From assembly GCA_964439435.1 (NCBI GenBank), contig CAYTOF010000030.1:1-27017 (forward strand): 27,017 bases of DNA, in the 5' to 3' direction. Below the pieces are notes generated by a model. The model was not told where the DNA came from. It worked only from the letters and a program-made list of their open reading frames with translations, and searched no databases. The translations under genes and the position numbers were made by a program. The DNA comes from CAYTOF01 sp964439435 (lineage in GTDB: Bacteria > Bacillota > Clostridia > Oscillospirales > QAMX01). This document shows, piece after piece, positions 7,179-15,408 of this stretch. How positions within the stretch are numbered: position 1 is the stretch's first letter; each line of letters starts with the position of its first letter.

Positions 7179-8693
7179 TCATGTGTTTTCCGATCTGTAT
7201 CTCAAAGCCTCGGCCAGATGGTGTGTTTCAATGTGCTCCGCACCGTCGAGGTCCGCTATTGTGCGCGAAATGCGAAGCAACCTGTCATATGAGCGGGCGG
7301 TCAAACCAAGACGCGAAAAGGCAGCTCTCATAAGCTCCTTTTCCTTTGTTCCCAGCTCACAGCAGTTGTTCAACAACTCCGCAGGCATGTGTGCATTGCA
7401 TGAAATCGGAAGGTTTCTCTCAGCAAACCGCCGCGCTTGAACAGCGCGTGCCTTATTGACGCGAGCCCTTATCTCTTTTGAGCTTTCCGCGTCTTTTTTC
7501 TCTGTCAGTTCAGAAAATTTGACCTCTGGCACATCTATAAAAATATCCATTCTGTCCCGCATCGGACCGGATATCCTGCCCTTGTAGGTCTTGACTTGGG
7601 CAGAACTGCAAATGCATCTGCCGGAGGGATGTCCGTGCCATCCGCAGGGGCAGGGGTTCATAGCGCCCACAAGCATAAATCTACAGGGGTAGTTGACTGT
7701 ACCGCTGGCTCTGGAAATGGTGACAGTGCCGTCTTCAATGGGTTGACGCAGCACATCAATCGTATATTTGGCAAATTCCGTCAACTCATCTAAAAACAGC
7801 ACCCCGTTGTGCGCCAGCGACACCTCACCCGGATGCAGATCGCTCCCCCCGCCTATCAGGCTTATCGCCGAAGTCGTGTGGTGAGGTGCCCTGAAAGGCC
7901 TGTGGGAAATGAGCGGGACTTTTCTTGACGTCAATCCCGCCACAGAATATATTTTTGTTGTTTCAAGGGACTGCTGTAGTGTCATTTCGGGCAAAACAGA
8001 AGGCAGCCTCTTAGCCAGCATGCTCTTTCCCGAGCCCGGAGGGCCGCACATGAGCACATTGTGCCCGCCGGCAGCTGCAATCTCCAAGCCGCGTTTTGCG
8101 TTGTCTTGCCCTTTTACATCGGCAAAATCCACGCCGTAGCTGTCATATATATCCATCGAGGGAGCTTTGGCGCTTTCAATTTCCATTTCTCCGCCAAGCA
8201 CCGCAATCAAAGTCTTCACATCTTCCAAGCCATATACGCTCGGTCCTCCTGCAAGGGCTGCTTCCGTGGCGTTGTCGAGGGGAAGATATATCTTTTTTGC
8301 ACCCATGGCTCCCGCTGCCACCGCCGCGGGCAATGCCCCATTTATCGGACGCAACTTGCCGTCAAGGGATACCTCTCCCAGAAAAACGCTTTCTGTAAGA
8401 TCCGCAGCAAACTGACCCGAAGAGCATAAAATGGCAAGCAAAATAGGCAGGTCATACACCGCCCCTGCCTTTTTAGTGTCTGCCGGCGCCAGATTTACGG
8501 TAATTCTGCGCATGGGAAATTCAAAACCGCTGTTGCTTATCGCAGAGCGAACTCTTTCACGGGATTCTTTCACCGCCGCATCGGGCAAACCCACTATGTC
8601 AAATGCGGGCAATCCGCCCAAAAGATCACATTCACAGGAGAGCGAATAACCATCTATGCCCTTTATCCCCACCGAGTTTATGCGAGATACCAT
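7179..8693 (-). CDS. comM: YifB/ComM-family Mg-chelatase-like AAA+ ATPase
   Basis: This 504-residue protein is full length for the YifB/ComM family. An N-terminal Lon-protease-like beta-alpha domain (residues 1-170, beginning MVSRINSVGIKGIDGYSL) precedes a Mg-chelatase AAA+ core with Walker A GPPGSGKS (217-224), a Walker B/sensor region ending LFLDELTEF, and the family block MNPCPCGWHGHPSGRC. Its C-terminal helical domain is complete. In Vibrio cholerae ComM is a hexameric helicase that helps branch migration during natural transformation; the protein is also common in non-competent bacteria, so its role here is uncertain. It lies 33 bases downstream of prfB on the same strand and is probably co-transcribed with it. 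No strong ribosome binding site is visible (AGGGG about 11 bases upstream). Confidence 0.9.
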   Translation of the reverse strand: MVSRINSVGIKGIDGYSLSCECDLLGGLPAFDIVGLPDAAVKESRERVRSAISNSGFEFPMRRITVNLAPADTKKAGAVYDLPILLAILCSSGQFAADLTESVFLGEVSLDGKLRPINGALPAAVAAGAMGAKKIYLPLDNATEAALAGGPSVYGLEDVKTLIAVLGGEMEIESAKAPSMDIYDSYGVDFADVKGQDNAKRGLEIAAAGGHNVLMCGPPGSGKSMLAKRLPSVLPEMTLQQSLETTKIYSVAGLTSRKVPLISHRPFRAPHHTTSAISLIGGGSDLHPGEVSLAHNGVLFLDELTEFAKYTIDVLRQPIEDGTVTISRASGTVNYPCRFMLVGAMNPCPCGWHGHPSGRCICSSAQVKTYKGRISGPMRDRMDIFIDVPEVKFSELTEKKDAESSKEIRARVNKARAVQARRFAERNLPISCNAHMPAELLNNCCELGTKEKELMRAAFSRLGLTARSYDRLLRISRTIADLDGAEHIETHHLAEALRYRSENT

Positions 8694-8726
8694 CCGATTT
8701 TGCGCCCCTATTCGTCTTTATTTCTT

Positions 8727-9839
8727 CTACAGCACTCCCTGAGCATTTGCACGCAGATATGCACTTATAAAACCGTCGATTTCACCGTCCATAACCGCGT
8801 TAACATTGCCCTCTTCATGTCCTGTCCTGTTGTCCTTTACAAGTGTATAGGGCATAAAAACATAAGAACGAATTTGGCTGCCCCACTCTATGGGTTTTTG
8901 CACGCCTTTTATATCGTCGATTTTGTCCAAGTGTTCTCTTTCTTTGATTTCCACCAACTTGGATTTCAACATACGCATGGCAACATCCCTGTTTTGGTGT
9001 TGGCTCCGCTCATTTTGACACGCCACGACAATCCCCGTGGGCAGATGTGTTATGCGCACGGCGGAGTCTGTTTTATTTACATGCTGTCCGCCTGCCCCGC
9101 TTGAACGATATGTGTCCACACGCAAATCCTCGTCTCGGATAACAACCTCGACATCGTCTTGAATCTCAGGGGTGATTTCAACAGCCGCAAAGGAGGTGTG
9201 TCTTCTTCCCGATGAGTCAAAGGGCGACACCCTCACCAATCGATGAACACCTACTTCACTTTTTAAATACCCATATGCGTTATCGCCCTCGATTAAAATC
9301 GTGGCTGATTTTAGTCCCGCTTCTTCACCGTCCAGAAGGTCCAACACCTTGTATGAATACCCCCTGCTCTCCGCCCACCTTGTGTACATGCGGAAAAGCA
9401 TGAGTGTCCAGTCCTGGGCCTCTGTCCCACCGGCACCCGCATGCAAAGATAAAATAGCAGAGTGCTCATCATACTCACCGGAGAGCATGGCTCCAAGCCT
9501 GGCTGTCTCTATTTCTTCCTCGATATCGGACAGCTCCTCCCCAATGTCTGCGGACAGTTCATTGGAGCCCTCTTCAATGGCCAGGGCTATCAGCTCAAGC
9601 AGGTTCGTCAAACGCAGCTCCAAATCGTCACACAACTCGATTTTGTCTTTGTGACGCTTGATGTCCTTTAAAACAACTTTGGACTGGTCGGGGTTGTCCC
9701 AAAAGCCCTGTTCGCTTGCAAGCCCCTCGAGCTTTTCAAGCTCCTTTCTGAGTGTTTCGATGTTCAAAGCAGCAGAAATCTCTTTTAAAACCGGGACTAA
9801 AGCCCCGGCTCTTTGTTTATATCCGTCAAATTCAATCAT
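8727..9839 (-). CDS. prfB: Peptide chain release factor 2
   Basis: RF2 ends translation at UGA and UAA and triggers peptide release on the ribosome. The 370-residue protein shows the RF2 codon-reading tripeptide SPF in VRVSPFDSSGRRHTSF (about 204-219) and the catalytic GGQ in SGAGGQHVNKTDSAVR (about 248-263). The N-terminal coiled region (residues 1-110) is encoded in one continuous frame. The programmed +1 frameshift at an early UGA, used by many bacteria for RF2 autoregulation, is therefore absent here. The ATG at 9839 has only a weak ribosome binding site. Its ATGA overlaps the UGA of an upstream 17-codon frame, which suggests coupled translation. A good promoter lies at 9904-9932. yifB follows. 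Confidence 0.96.
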   Translation of the reverse strand: MIEFDGYKQRAGALVPVLKEISAALNIETLRKELEKLEGLASEQGFWDNPDQSKVVLKDIKRHKDKIELCDDLELRLTNLLELIALAIEEGSNELSADIGEELSDIEEEIETARLGAMLSGEYDEHSAILSLHAGAGGTEAQDWTLMLFRMYTRWAESRGYSYKVLDLLDGEEAGLKSATILIEGDNAYGYLKSEVGVHRLVRVSPFDSSGRRHTSFAAVEITPEIQDDVEVVIRDEDLRVDTYRSSGAGGQHVNKTDSAVRITHLPTGIVVACQNERSQHQNRDVAMRMLKSKLVEIKEREHLDKIDDIKGVQKPIEWGSQIRSYVFMPYTLVKDNRTGHEEGNVNAVMDGEIDGFISAYLRANAQGVL

Positions 9840-9889
9840 ACAAATCTCAATCCGTGAATATATTTATCTGGAAAAGACCTTTTCTCCAT
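9836..9889 (-). CDS. Possible 17-codon leader frame ending in UGA at the prfB start
   Basis: Reading from an ATG at 9889, an open frame encodes MEKRSFPDKYIHGLRFV and stops at TGA (9838-9836), overlapping the prfB ATG as ATGA. The start lies only about 8 bases after the predicted transcript start, so it has no ribosome binding site and would be read as a nearly leaderless message. A small hairpin (9869-9888) lies at its beginning. RF2 itself recognises UGA, so the arrangement could link RF2 level to prfB translation. A chance overlap is possible; the frame is short and I have no comparison with relatives. Confidence 0.3.
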   Translation of the reverse strand: MEKRSFPDKYIHGLRFV

Positions 9890-9903
9890 TTAATCACATC
9901 TTT

Positions 9904-9932
9904 ATTATACCAAATCCACATTGAACTGTAAA
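9904..9932 (-). promoter_or_regulatory. Promoter of prfB-yifB
   Basis: TTTACA (9927-9932) and a perfect TATAAT (9904-9909) on the minus strand are 17 bases apart. The predicted transcript start near 9897 gives a leader of about 57 bases. Confidence 0.8.
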
Positions 9933-10041
9933 GCAACACAATATGCATTTCTCAATGACAAAACATCAATCAATTTAGCATCTGTTTTGAATGGTTTATA
10001 TGTTAATACTTCCAAATTTCATCTGTACGCAAAGCACATCT

Positions 10042-10070
10042 TGCTAAAAGTGCCTTTTTAGGATAAAATA
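10042..10070 (+). promoter_or_regulatory. Promoter of the purine operon
   Basis: TTGCTA (10042-10047) and TAAAAT (10065-10070) are 17 bases apart. The predicted transcript start near 10077 gives a leader of about 70 bases before the purE ATG at 10147. Confidence 0.65.
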
Positions 10071-10146
10071 ATGGTGTGCAATAATGCATATTTTCTTTTA
10101 ATCTGCAATGACAAAGAGTCTTTACAGCATGAAAGGTAGTGTATAT

Positions 10147-10653
10147 ATGTCTGCAAAAACACTGAAAGTCGCCATCGTGATGGGCTCTGACAGTGACTTC
10201 AAAATCATGAAAAACTGCGTGTGCACTCTGAAAGAATTAGACATCCCCTATGAATTGCGCATAATATCGGCTCACAGAACGCCCCAAGCCGCCGCAGAAT
10301 TTGCCTCATCTGCCAGAGAAAAGGGCTTTGGAGTCTTCATTGCTGCGGCAGGGAAAGCCGCTCATCTTGCCGGTTTCATCGCTTCCTTTACAACTCTGCC
10401 TGTCATAGCAGTGCCCATCAACGCCTCCCTATCAGGATTGGACGCTCTTTTGTCAATGGTCCAAATGCCCAAGGGCGTTCCCGTAGCCACCGTCGCCATC
10501 GACGGAGCGGCCAATGCCGCCATCCTTGCTGCACAAATCCTTTCTCTTTACGACAAAAAAATAGAAAACGCCCTTGAAAAAGCCAAGTCTGCGATGGAGC
10601 AAGAAGTTATTGCTAAGGACTTGTCCTGCGCGGATTTGCTTTCAAGCATATAG
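10147..10653 (+). CDS. purE: N5-carboxyaminoimidazole ribonucleotide mutase
   Basis: PurE makes 4-carboxy-AIR in step 6 of purine synthesis. The 168-residue protein carries GSDSD at residues 13-17 for phosphate binding and SAHRTP at 41-46 with the catalytic histidine H43. The loop GKAAHLAGFIAS corresponds to the family's GAAHLPG segment. I chose the ATG at 10147, preceded by AAAGGTAG, over in-frame ATGs at 10108 and 10129, because the protein then starts just before the first beta strand. No purK (carboxylase partner) is next to it, so the route to N5-CAIR is either encoded elsewhere or the enzyme uses AIR and CO2 directly. This is the first gene of the six-gene purine operon. In many clostridia purC follows; here it does not. 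Confidence 0.93.
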   Translation: MSAKTLKVAIVMGSDSDFKIMKNCVCTLKELDIPYELRIISAHRTPQAAAEFASSAREKGFGVFIAAAGKAAHLAGFIASFTTLPVIAVPINASLSGLDALLSMVQMPKGVPVATVAIDGAANAAILAAQILSLYDKKIENALEKAKSAMEQEVIAKDLSCADLLSSI

Positions 10654-10721
10654 CGCAATTTATTCAAACACTTTCAGTGACAACGATTTCATCCCTCTCT
10701 CTTGGGATGCTTGGAGGTTTG

Positions 10722-12125
10722 ATGTCATACGCTCATGTTAAACCCGGAGAAGAATGCGGAGTTTTTGGCATCCGCTCCGACTGCAATGACGCCCACAATG
10801 CAGCAAATATCTGCCACACCGCCCTTTATGGCCTGCAACACCGCGGGCAAGAAGCCTGTGGCATAGCGGCAAATGATCAGGGTGTGCTTTCATTATACAA
10901 AGGACCGGGGCTTGTTTCCGAGGTCTTTAATCAAAAGCAGCTTGATTCTCTGCACGGTGACGCAGCCATCGCCCATGTCAGGTACTGTGCCGGCTCCCCA
11001 AACAACTGGCAGAACGCTCAACCTCTGGTTGTCTCCCATATCAAAGGCAATTTGGCTGTGGCTTTCAACGGCAAAATCACAAATGCCCCGTCTCTCAAAT
11101 CCTCTTTGGAAAAGAGCGGCAGCATATTTCAAACAGGTTCCGATATCGAAATCATAGCGAATCTCATTGTTTTTGAGCGCCTTTCCGCAGTTTCTATGGA
11201 AATCGCCGTTTCGCGCGCCGCAGCCAAGTTGCGCGGTGCCTTTTGCATTGTGCTGATGAGCCCTCGAAAGCTCATCGCCCTTAGAGATCCCCACGGTTTT
11301 CGTCCGTTGTGCATGGGCAAGTTGAAAAACTCGGTGGTTTTCTCCAGCGAATCCTGTGCCTTTGACACGATAGGAGCAAAGCTTGTCAGGGACATTGCCC
11401 CGGGTGAGCTTGTGCTGTCAGGACCCGATGGGCTTGTGTCCATGTTTTTCGCAGAACCCGAAAACAAATCAAGTTTTTGCGCCTTTGAATACGTTTATTT
11501 TTTGCGCCCCGACAGCATTGCAGACGGTCTCAACGTCGACCTGGCAAGACAGCGTATGGGGGCCTTGCTGGCCATCGAACACCCTGTTCAAGCAGATATC
11601 GTCGTAGGCGTCCCAGACTCAGGCCTCAACGCCGCGATTGGGTATTCTAAGCAATCAGGCATCCCCTATACCATCGGACTCGTAAAAAACAGATATATCA
11701 CACGAACATTTATAAAACCCACACAAAGCGAAAGAATAAACCAAGTGAAACTGAAGTTGAATGCGCTTTCCTCCGAAGTTTGCGGAAAGAGCGTCATCCT
11801 GGTGGATGACTCCATCGTACGCGGCACCACCAGCGGACACATCGTGTCCCTACTGCGCGAAGCGGGCGCAACGGCTGTGCACATGCGGATTTCCAGCCCG
11901 CCCTTTGTTGCTCCCTGTTATTATGGAACAGATGTGCCCGACAAGAGCATGCTCATTGCAAGTTCTCGAGATTTAAAAGATATCACGCAGGCAATAGGTG
12001 CGGATTCACTGGGATATTTGTCTATCAACGCTCTAAATGAAATCTCAAAGAGCAGTTGCCTTGGTTTTTGTACCTCATGCTTTGGAACCCCCTATCCCGT
12101 ATTACCCGAATCAGAACAGGAGTGA
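10722..12125 (+). CDS. purF: Amidophosphoribosyltransferase
   Basis: PurF makes 5-phosphoribosylamine from PRPP and glutamine, the first committed step of purine synthesis. From the ATG at 10722 (GGAGG just upstream) the protein has 467 residues. The catalytic cysteine of the Ntn glutaminase domain is C12 in EECGVFGI, after an 11-residue propeptide exactly as in Bacillus subtilis; this decided against the GTG at 10677. The PRPP loop VILVDDSIVRGTTSG lies near 359-373. Cysteines at about C253, C399, C450 and C453 match the four ligands of the oxygen-sensitive [4Fe-4S] cluster of the B. subtilis type. This fits an anaerobe. Feedback inhibition by purine nucleotides is expected from the family. 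Confidence 0.96.
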   Translation: MSYAHVKPGEECGVFGIRSDCNDAHNAANICHTALYGLQHRGQEACGIAANDQGVLSLYKGPGLVSEVFNQKQLDSLHGDAAIAHVRYCAGSPNNWQNAQPLVVSHIKGNLAVAFNGKITNAPSLKSSLEKSGSIFQTGSDIEIIANLIVFERLSAVSMEIAVSRAAAKLRGAFCIVLMSPRKLIALRDPHGFRPLCMGKLKNSVVFSSESCAFDTIGAKLVRDIAPGELVLSGPDGLVSMFFAEPENKSSFCAFEYVYFLRPDSIADGLNVDLARQRMGALLAIEHPVQADIVVGVPDSGLNAAIGYSKQSGIPYTIGLVKNRYITRTFIKPTQSERINQVKLKLNALSSEVCGKSVILVDDSIVRGTTSGHIVSLLREAGATAVHMRISSPPFVAPCYYGTDVPDKSMLIASSRDLKDITQAIGADSLGYLSINALNEISKSSCLGFCTSCFGTPYPVLPESEQE

Positions 12126-12130
12126 AGTAT

Positions 12131-13168
12131 ATGGAAAATTCATATTCAGAAAGCTACAAAAAATCAGGTGTTGACCTGAAAGCAGGATACAAAGCCGTTG
12201 AGCTCATGCGCCCCCATGTGGAGAAAACTTTCACAAAGGGTGTCATAGGAAATCTTGGCGGCTTTGGCGGCTTGTTTGAACCGGATCTTTCAGGCATTTC
12301 CGATCCGGTACTTGTCTCCGGCACGGACGGTATAGGCACAAAGTTAAAAATCGCCTTCCTGACAGACAAACACGACACCATCGGCATTGACTGTGTCGCC
12401 ATGTGTGCCAATGACATTGTGTGTTCCGGGGCAAAGCCGCTTTTTTTCCTTGACTATATTGCACTCGGTAAAAACGAACCTGAAAAGGTTGCATCTATAG
12501 TAAAGGGCATCAGCACAGGATGCGTGGAGGCGGGTTGTGCCTTGATTGGCGGTGAAACCGCTGAAATGCCCGGCTTTTACGAAGAGGGCGAATATGATGT
12601 TGCGGGTTTTTGCGTCGGAGTCGTATCCAAATCCAAAATCACGGATTATAAAACAGTAAAGCCAGGAGATGTCATAATCGGCCTTGCCTCCTCAGGCGTC
12701 CACTCCAACGGCTTCTCCCTCGTGCGCAAAGTCCTGCGCATTCGCGCTGAAAACATAAACAGCTATGTCCCGATACTGGGCAAAACCCTTGGAGAGGAAC
12801 TTCTCACCCCCACTGTCATCTATGTCAAACCTGTCCTTGCGGCCATGAAAGCCGCTTTGATTAAAGGAGCTGCCCACATAACCGGCGGCGGGTTTTATGA
12901 GAATATCCCGCGTATGTTGCCTGAGGGCGTGCGTGCGCGTATAAAAAAGAATGTCTTGCCCGTACCTGAGATTTTTTCCTTGATTGCCCAAAATGGCACC
13001 GTCGATGAACACGATATGTACAACACCTTCAACATGGGTGTGGGCATGGCGCTTATAACAGAAAAGGCCATGGCAGATGCGGCCATTCAAGCTTTGAAGG
13101 AGTCAGGCACACAAGCCGAAGCCATCGGAGAGTGCGTGGCGGGAGAGACAGGCATCGACCTGCTCTGA
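12131..13168 (+). CDS. purM: Phosphoribosylformylglycinamidine cyclo-ligase (AIR synthetase)
   Basis: PurM closes the imidazole ring, turning FGAM into AIR with ATP (step 5). The 345-residue protein is the usual length. It has the N-terminal glycine-rich FTKGVIGNLGGFGGLF segment, the nucleotide/substrate block GTDGIGTKLKIA (about 61-72), GGETAEMPGFY (about 140-150) and the C-terminal domain block ITGGGFYENIPR. The ATG at 12131 has AGGAGTGA upstream and lies 5 bases after the purF stop, so translation is probably coupled. The family is homologous to PurL, which makes its substrate but is not encoded in this window. Confidence 0.96.
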   Translation: MENSYSESYKKSGVDLKAGYKAVELMRPHVEKTFTKGVIGNLGGFGGLFEPDLSGISDPVLVSGTDGIGTKLKIAFLTDKHDTIGIDCVAMCANDIVCSGAKPLFFLDYIALGKNEPEKVASIVKGISTGCVEAGCALIGGETAEMPGFYEEGEYDVAGFCVGVVSKSKITDYKTVKPGDVIIGLASSGVHSNGFSLVRKVLRIRAENINSYVPILGKTLGEELLTPTVIYVKPVLAAMKAALIKGAAHITGGGFYENIPRMLPEGVRARIKKNVLPVPEIFSLIAQNGTVDEHDMYNTFNMGVGMALITEKAMADAAIQALKESGTQAEAIGECVAGETGIDLL

Positions 13169-13212
13169 TCAAAAGCATTGCCTTCCCAATTTCTAATATC
13201 GAAAGGAAATAT

Positions 13213-13836
13213 ATGAACATAGCGGTGCTCGTCTCCGGCGGAGGAACAAATTTACAGGCTCTTATAGATGCATCCGATAACGGAGAGTTCCAAGGCTTGC
13301 GCCTTGCCCTGTGCCTTTCGTCAAACCCGGATGCTTATGCGCTTGTCCGAGCCAAAGAGGCGGACATACCTTGCATGATTGTTGCGCGTTCGGACTATGC
13401 TTCGCGCACGGACTACACAAAAGCCCTGATAAAGGCTCTCCTGCCCTTTGATATAGACTTGGTCGTGCTAGCGGGGTTCATGGTTATTCTTTCCCCCGAA
13501 TTTTTCCAAAGCTATGCAAACAAGGTGATAAATGTTCACCCCTCACTAATCCCCTCTTTCTGCGGAGATGGTTTCTATGGACTGACCGTGCACAAAGCCG
13601 CTCTGGACTACGGCGTTAAAGTCTCCGGAGCGAGTGTTCACATTGTGACGGCAGAAACAGATGCAGGCCCTCTGATATTGCAAAAAGCTGTACCTGTTCT
13701 CGACACAGACACTCCCCAAACGCTTCAAAAGCGCATCATGGAGCAAGCCGAATGGCCATTGCTCGTCAAGGCCGTCAAGCTGTTCTGCCAGGGTCGCCTT
13801 GAGATCGTGGGCAGGCATGTGAAAATCAATACATGA
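13213..13836 (+). CDS. purN: Phosphoribosylglycinamide formyltransferase (10-formyl-THF dependent)
   Basis: PurN transfers a formyl group from 10-formyltetrahydrofolate to GAR (step 3). The 207-residue protein begins MNIAVLVSGGGTNLQALI, the phosphate-binding start of the family. The active-site triad is visible as N and H in the block NVHPSLIPSF (about 108-117) and an Asp in the later block VTAETDAGPLILQ. AAAGGA lies before the ATG at 13213. It follows purM by 44 bases. Because PurN rather than formate-dependent PurT is used, purine synthesis here draws on the folate C1 pool, as PurH does further down the operon. Confidence 0.95.
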   Translation: MNIAVLVSGGGTNLQALIDASDNGEFQGLRLALCLSSNPDAYALVRAKEADIPCMIVARSDYASRTDYTKALIKALLPFDIDLVVLAGFMVILSPEFFQSYANKVINVHPSLIPSFCGDGFYGLTVHKAALDYGVKVSGASVHIVTAETDAGPLILQKAVPVLDTDTPQTLQKRIMEQAEWPLLVKAVKLFCQGRLEIVGRHVKINT

Positions 13837-13856
13837 GAGACGAAAGGATAATTCAA

Positions 13857-15392
13857 ATGAAAAAAAGAGCTTTGTTAAGTGTGTCCGACAAAAATGGCGT
13901 GGTGGAGTTCGCTCTCGGGCTTTCAAATCTCGGTTTCGAGATTATTTCCACGGGAGGTACCGCAGCTGCCCTTCGTCAGGCGGGCATTGATGTCGTAAAT
14001 GTCTCGGATATAACAGGTTTTCCCGAATGCCTTGATGGTAGGGTAAAAACCCTCCACCCTTTTGTCCATGCGGGTATTTTAGCCAGGCGTGACCTTGCTA
14101 AGCACATGTCCACACTCTCCGAGCTTGGCATCGGCACCATCGATGTCGTTGCAATAAACCTCTATCCTTTTAAAGAGACCATATTAAAAAAAGATTCCAC
14201 CTTTGAAGATGCCATAGAAAACATAGATATCGGCGGCCCCGCCATGTTGCGCTCCGCAGCCAAAAACCACAGGGATGTATATGTGCTTGTGGACCCGACA
14301 GACTACCCCAAAGTTTTACAAGCGCTTGCCTCAAAGGATGATATAAAACTGCGAACAGAGCTCGCACGGAAAACCTTTGAGCACACCGCCGCGTATGATG
14401 CCCTCATTGCTGCGTATTTCGCGGAGAAAACAGGCGTCAAGTTCCCCGACAAGCTGACTTTGACATATGAAAAACAACAGGAGCTGCGCTATGGCGAAAA
14501 TCCACACCAAAAAGCTGCTTTCTACCGCGAGCCTCTTCCTGTTGCAGGCACTTTGTCCGAGGCGATACAACTGCATGGCAAGGAGCTCTCATTCAACAAT
14601 ATAAACGACTCTAATGGCGCCCTTGCCATCTTAAAGGAGTTCGAAAAGCCATGCGCAGTTGCTGTCAAACACGCCAACCCCTGCGGCGTGGGTGTAAGCG
14701 AGGGTATAAGTGAGGCTTTCCGCGGTGCATATGACTCTGACCCCGTCTCGATATTTGGCGGCATTGTCGCCCTCAACCGCGAAGTTGACAAGGTCTGCGC
14801 CGAGCTGATGTCAAAGATTTTCCTCGAGGTCATCATGGCTCCTTCCTATAGCGATGAGGCCTTTGAGATACTGACCCAAAAGCCTAATGTCCGCCTTTTG
14901 AAAATAGAAAACATTTCCAGCAAGGAACCTAAAACCGCTCATGATCTGAAAAATATCAGTGGTGGTCTTCTACTCACAGATCCTGACCACGCACTTTACG
15001 GTGCCGATGAGCTACAGGTGGTGACAAAGCGTACACCGACCGCCGAGGAGATGAAAGCCCTTACCTTTGCCTGGACGGTTGTGAAGCACACCAAATCCAA
15101 CGCCATTGTGCTGGCAAACGAAAAACGCACCCTCGGCGTCGGCCCGGGCCAGACCAACCGCATAGGAGCGCTGGAAATCGCACTCAAAGGAGCCGGAGAA
15201 AGTGCCGCGGGCGCCTGTCTCGCCTCAGATGCCTTCTTCCCCTTTGACGACAGTGTCCACGCAGCTGCGGCAGCGGGCATCACCGCCATCATTCAGCCGG
15301 GTGGCAGTGTGCGCGACGAAGACTCTATAAAAGCCTGCGACAAATACGGCATTGCCATGATTTTCACAGGCATGAGGCATTTCAAACACTGA
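13857..15392 (+). CDS. purH: Bifunctional AICAR formyltransferase / IMP cyclohydrolase
   Basis: PurH carries out the last two steps to IMP. The 511-residue protein has an N-terminal MGS-like cyclohydrolase domain (about 1-195; GFEIISTGGTAAAL, FPECLDGRVKTLHP) and a C-terminal formyltransferase domain with the catalytic Lys-His pair in VKHANPCGVG and the block FDDSVHAAAAAGITAIIQPG. I chose the ATG at 13857 (AAAGGA upstream, protein starting MKKRALLSVSDK) over an in-frame ATG at 13833, because family members normally begin with this strand. The gene is 20 bases after purN and 16 before purD. Confidence 0.96.
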   Translation: MKKRALLSVSDKNGVVEFALGLSNLGFEIISTGGTAAALRQAGIDVVNVSDITGFPECLDGRVKTLHPFVHAGILARRDLAKHMSTLSELGIGTIDVVAINLYPFKETILKKDSTFEDAIENIDIGGPAMLRSAAKNHRDVYVLVDPTDYPKVLQALASKDDIKLRTELARKTFEHTAAYDALIAAYFAEKTGVKFPDKLTLTYEKQQELRYGENPHQKAAFYREPLPVAGTLSEAIQLHGKELSFNNINDSNGALAILKEFEKPCAVAVKHANPCGVGVSEGISEAFRGAYDSDPVSIFGGIVALNREVDKVCAELMSKIFLEVIMAPSYSDEAFEILTQKPNVRLLKIENISSKEPKTAHDLKNISGGLLLTDPDHALYGADELQVVTKRTPTAEEMKALTFAWTVVKHTKSNAIVLANEKRTLGVGPGQTNRIGALEIALKGAGESAAGACLASDAFFPFDDSVHAAAAAGITAIIQPGGSVRDEDSIKACDKYGIAMIFTGMRHFKH

Positions 15393-15408
15393 TTTATACG
15401 GAGGTTTC

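Larger units (their letters stand above)
9840..10146. other. Divergent intergenic region prfB / purE
   Basis: This 307-base gap holds the prfB promoter and leader on the minus strand and the purE promoter on the plus strand. I looked for a purine riboswitch core and for Gram-positive PurR boxes (CCGAA type) and saw neither. A 10-bp inverted repeat, AATATGCATT (9940-9949) and AATGCATATT (10083-10092), brackets the purE promoter 133 bases apart. It is built on the palindrome ATGCAT in AT-rich DNA, so it may be coincidental. Confidence 0.5.

Noticed and set aside
9700..9839. Programmed +1 frameshift in prfB
   Set aside because: The frame is open from the ATG through the coiled N-terminal region, with no early in-frame UGA.
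9840..10146. Purine riboswitch or PurR box upstream of purE
   Set aside because: I searched by eye for the riboswitch core pattern and for CCGAA-type boxes and found neither.
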